A stretch of DNA of 38,586 bases from Nemertoderma westbladi (Eukaryota > Xenacoelomorpha > Nemertodermatida > Nemertodermatidae): the NCBI GenBank assembly GCA_032718475.1, contig JAUCBJ010007933.1, positions 1 through 38,586 of the forward strand, written 5' to 3'. The notes beneath the pieces were generated by a model, which saw only the letters and a list, made by a program, of their open reading frames with translations, was not told where the DNA came from and did not search any database. Position 1 is the stretch's first letter. The number at the start of each line of letters is the position of its first letter. A program made the position numbers and the translations under genes. This document shows, in pieces, positions 38,445-38,586 of this stretch.

Positions 38445-38586
38445 CCCTTACTCTTTTCGAATGTGTTGTTTGTTGGTATCAATTCACATTCTTCCATTAG
38501 GTCTAAAAGTAAGTACCCATTTCTATTAGAACTGGGTGTTATATGTGTAACCCTTGATGTCTTCTGGGCCTATTTGCGCATTCAGG

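Larger units (their letters stand above)
36117..38586 (-). mobile_element. Decayed RTE/CFDP2-like non-LTR retrotransposon, 5' part outside the window
   Basis: The minus strand carries, from the right edge, the C-terminal part of an APE endonuclease, a linker, an RT with FADD, and a C-terminal region ending at 36117. TTAGTAGTAGTATGAC follows; short trinucleotide runs of this kind are usual 3' ends of RTE-like elements. Many frameshifts and stops are present. The endonuclease begins beyond 38586. Confidence 0.8.
37772..38586 (-). pseudogene. RTE-like endonuclease C-terminus and linker
   Basis: Frame 38497-38186 holds KLWTFQYPNG, LDYILINKKW and GSDHRIVTAEIRLSLRA, the last motifs of the APE endonuclease (Asp and His of GSDH). 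The linker (YDWEKLRTD near 38170, KDAYIVEVQNRFEAL with a following TAG near 38120, then 37998-37768) is split between frames. A 30-bp copy of the KLWTFQYPNG coding stretch is inserted between endonuclease and linker (38209-38238). Confidence 0.78.

Overview
The window looks like nuclear DNA of an animal, most likely an invertebrate. It is AT-rich and has no operons or tightly packed genes. It is filled with eukaryotic transposable elements of several classes, and the few host-like coding pieces are short exons with GT/AG-type boundaries. I cannot name the phylum from sequence alone. No rRNA, CRISPR or prokaryotic feature is visible.

Left part (1-11740). A non-autonomous piggyBac-like element (TTAA target, CCCTATTA ends, poly-G hairpins, five 163-bp tandem units) opens the window. 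AT-rich DNA follows, with a small Cys-rich ORF (3032-3247) and two minus-strand exons (4161-4286 and 4382-4666) of a secreted, PAN/Apple-like Cys-rich protein. A full-length non-LTR retrotransposon (6120-10724, minus strand) follows, with a poly(A) tail and a 17-bp target-site duplication. It carries ORF1, an endonuclease/RT ORF2 with one frameshift, and a GC-rich coding minisatellite at the ORF1/ORF2 junction.

Centre (11741-27215). This is one complete 15.5-kb BEL/Pao LTR retrotransposon on the minus strand. Its 1.19-kb LTRs are nearly identical and it has a perfect 5-bp target duplication (ATGAT). The gag-pol ORF has 2308 codons, and the integrase is interrupted by one in-frame TGA and one frameshift. 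The 2.2-kb leader and the 2.8-kb 3' region are unusually long and contain tandem duplications. The element sits inside an older, decayed BEL/Pao pol copy on the plus strand (27229-27700).

Right part (27216-38586). In order this holds: a possible signal-peptide exon (28229-28369); a tRNA-derived SINE (28478-28765) and a second tRNA-like head; a 139-bp MITE; a 1.27-kb inverted-repeat element with two smaller palindromes nested inside; a decayed GC-rich non-LTR element with a restriction-like endonuclease (about 31740-34700); a 17-bp self-complementary AT minisatellite; a 26-base poly-G tract; and a decayed RTE/CFDP2-like non-LTR element running off the right edge.

How it fits together: this is a transposon nest. 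The young insertions are the BEL/Pao element and the 6.1-10.7 kb LINE, and they lie among older degraded copies. The only host-gene candidates are the PAN-like exons and the signal-peptide exon. I found no convincing new multi-gene system. The most unusual structures are the very long BEL/Pao element, the in-frame minisatellite of the LINE, and the nested foldback array at 30.3-31.6 kb.
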